A stretch of DNA of 17,284 bases from JBDREC01 sp043820105 [NCBI: Pseudomonadota bacterium] (GTDB lineage Bacteria; Bdellovibrionota_F; JAHFAK01), in the NCBI GenBank assembly GCA_043820105.1, contig JBDREC010000050.1, forward strand, positions 1 to 17,284. Reading direction: 5' to 3'. The notes beneath the pieces are model-generated. The model worked only from the letters and a program-made list of their open reading frames with translations, was not told the DNA's origin and made no database searches. This document shows, piece after piece, positions 15,964-17,284 of the stretch. Within the stretch, counting starts at the first letter, position 1; each line of letters starts with the position of its first letter. The translations under genes and the position numbers were made by a program.

Positions 15964-16001
15964 TCCCTAGACTAATAAGCTATTAATATCATAAGTTAAA
16001 C

Positions 16002-17129
16002 ATGTATTTTAATATTTTTTTTAAAGTTAGATTTTACTTTCTCTTAGGCATTGGTCTATTGAGCTCTTCTTTTTTATTTTCAGATACCTTAGTGCTTTAT
16101 GAAAAAAGTAATAAGGTATGCTCCTTGTATGCCAGTTACAATGATGACAGTGCTAAAACTTATCACTCTTTTGATGAGTTAACAGCGTGTTTATTTTTTG
16201 AAAAACAAACAGAATTTGGTTCTTATATTATCAATTCCAATAAAATTAAATTAAAAGAAAACGATCTTTTTATTGAAGTCAATTCATCAAAATTTAAATT
16301 ATCAAATGAAGTAATTTTAAAAGGTAAGCAGTTTTTTGTCCCAGATTCTTTTATTTTTGATCTGCTTAAGCTTCTATTAAATAAAGAGTATAAAATAAAA
16401 AAGAAACTTCAATCAAAAGCAAAAGTTTTAAAGATAATTGTCATTGACCCTGGACATGGGGGTGATGATTATGGAGCTAGATCAACAGTTGTTGATGGTT
16501 TATATGAAAAAGAGATAACTTTAAAAATAGCAAAGCTTTTGCTGCCACAATTATCAGATAGAATTGGGGCACAAATTGTAATGACTAGATATGAAGATTA
16601 TTTTATTCCCCTTAAAGATAGAATTGATACTGCAAATGAGATTAAAGCAGATCTTTATATTTCAATTCATATAAATGCATCAAAGAAAAAAGATATTAAT
16701 GGTTTTGAAACCTATTTTCTGTCACCAAAGGCAATTGATTCTTACAGTAAGGAAGTGGCATTACTTGAAAATAAACATATTAATTATTTTAATGATATTA
16801 AGTCAAAAATTGTGCCCACTTTAAAATCTGTGCTTCTTGATCTGGCAATGAAGGATTTTATTGCAGACAGCTCGCGTCTTGCTGAAATTATTCAAAGAAA
16901 TATTATATCCATGACTACTTTTGAAGATAGAGGAATAAGGCAAGCTCCTTTTTATGTTCTTTTAGGAGCACAGATGCCTTCTGTTTTATTAGAAGCAGGT
17001 TTTATTACGAATGAAAAAGACGCTATTTATTTATCAAATGCCTCAACTTATAATAAAATCGTTGATGGTATTATTAAGTCCCTGGATGTGTTTGATATTA
17101 TTATATCTCAGAAAAGAGGTAAAAGATAG
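16002..17129 (+). CDS. Secreted N-acetylmuramoyl-L-alanine amidase (Amidase_3 type)
   Basis: 375 residues. It should cleave the amide bond between N-acetylmuramic acid and L-alanine in peptidoglycan, outside the cytoplasm, in cell separation or wall remodelling. Residues 1-27 form a signal peptide (FYFLLGIGLLSSSFLFSD). Residues 50-125 look like a small beta-rich domain of the copper-amine-oxidase-N or AMIN-like stalk type. Residues 143-365 are the catalytic domain: IVIDPGHGGDDYGA with zinc ligand H152, E169 in YEKEITL, H223 in SIHINA, and catalytic E331 in LLEAGFITN. All expected residues are present, so it should be active. It has no lipobox, SPOR or LysM domain. The ATG has no clear Shine-Dalgarno. 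A run of eight T lies in codons 5-7. It is divergent from the kinase gene across 161 bp. Confidence 0.93.
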   Translation: MYFNIFFKVRFYFLLGIGLLSSSFLFSDTLVLYEKSNKVCSLYASYNDDSAKTYHSFDELTACLFFEKQTEFGSYIINSNKIKLKENDLFIEVNSSKFKLSNEVILKGKQFFVPDSFIFDLLKLLLNKEYKIKKKLQSKAKVLKIIVIDPGHGGDDYGARSTVVDGLYEKEITLKIAKLLLPQLSDRIGAQIVMTRYEDYFIPLKDRIDTANEIKADLYISIHINASKKKDINGFETYFLSPKAIDSYSKEVALLENKHINYFNDIKSKIVPTLKSVLLDLAMKDFIADSSRLAEIIQRNIISMTTFEDRGIRQAPFYVLLGAQMPSVLLEAGFITNEKDAIYLSNASTYNKIVDGIIKSLDVFDIIISQKRGKR

Positions 17130-17254
17130 GCTAGCCACCATTTACCAGCGATTCCGCAACGAATTATCTAAGGGTTCAAATTTAAAAGAAAAAGGCCTGC
17201 TTTTACAAAAAATCAAGTTCTCACGTTAAAAAAAATATAATATTTAAGATAAAA

Positions 17255-17284
17255 ATGAGCATTAATTTCAAGAAATTGAAAAAA
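17255..17284 (+). CDS. Possible start of a further gene, cut by the window edge
   Basis: An ATG followed by ten open codons (MSINFKKLKK) runs off the right edge. There is no convincing Shine-Dalgarno, and ten codons are too few to judge coding. It follows the amidase in the same direction after a 125-bp spacer without an intrinsic terminator, so an operon partner is possible. Confidence 0.25.
   Translation, partial: MSINFKKLKK

Noticed and set aside
17195-17214. Intrinsic terminator after the amidase gene
   Set aside because: The only stem is five weak base pairs (AAAAG/CTTTT) with no T-run after it.

Overview
The window is about 17.3 kb of AT-rich, densely packed bacterial DNA. The long serine/threonine kinase carrying HRDISPSN in its catalytic loop, a purine-cyclase-like segment, an AAA ATPase and TPRs, and the large EP-repeat lipoprotein, recall the old 'Deltaproteobacteria' (Bdellovibrionota, Myxococcota, Bradymonadota). 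That placement is an inference; nothing here fixes a species. No phage, IS, integrase or CRISPR genes were seen.

Layout. (1) Positions 1-172: a CTAG-rich hexanucleotide repeat/hairpin, then tRNA-Ala(GGC) on the minus strand. (2) Positions 349-8491: seven consecutive glycosyltransferase genes in mixed orientations: a GT4 (+), a minus-strand trio (GT2, GT2, and a two-domain GT2-GT61 fusion), a plus-strand pair (a GT-A type enzyme and a GT4), and a minus-strand GT32. There is no flippase, polymerase, ABC exporter or nucleotide-sugar synthesis gene, so the block looks like an accessory set that decorates a surface glycan or lipopolysaccharide assembled elsewhere. (3) Positions 8620-9934: the conserved housekeeping run rplS-rnhB-yraN, tightly packed. 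(4) Positions 10037-11809: a lipoprotein of unknown function with an eight-copy Gly-Asp repeat and an 80-residue xEP repeat. (5) Positions 11806-15840 on the minus strand: the 1344-residue kinase/cyclase-like/AAA/TPR protein. (6) Positions 16002-17129: a secreted N-acetylmuramoyl-L-alanine amidase, divergent from the kinase gene. A start codon near the right edge may open another gene.

How the parts relate. The glycosyltransferases, the long-linker lipoprotein and the amidase all concern the cell envelope, and the kinase is a cytoplasmic signalling protein sitting between the last two. A functional link among them is only suggested by position. All three convergent gene pairs overlap at their 3' ends (41, 6 and 4 bp) with no visible intrinsic terminator. 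The most notable items are the GT2-GT61 fusion, the kinase whose cyclase-like module appears to lack its metal-binding aspartates, the repeat-rich lipoprotein, and the CTAG repeat beside the tRNA. I did not find a clear new defence or mobile system.
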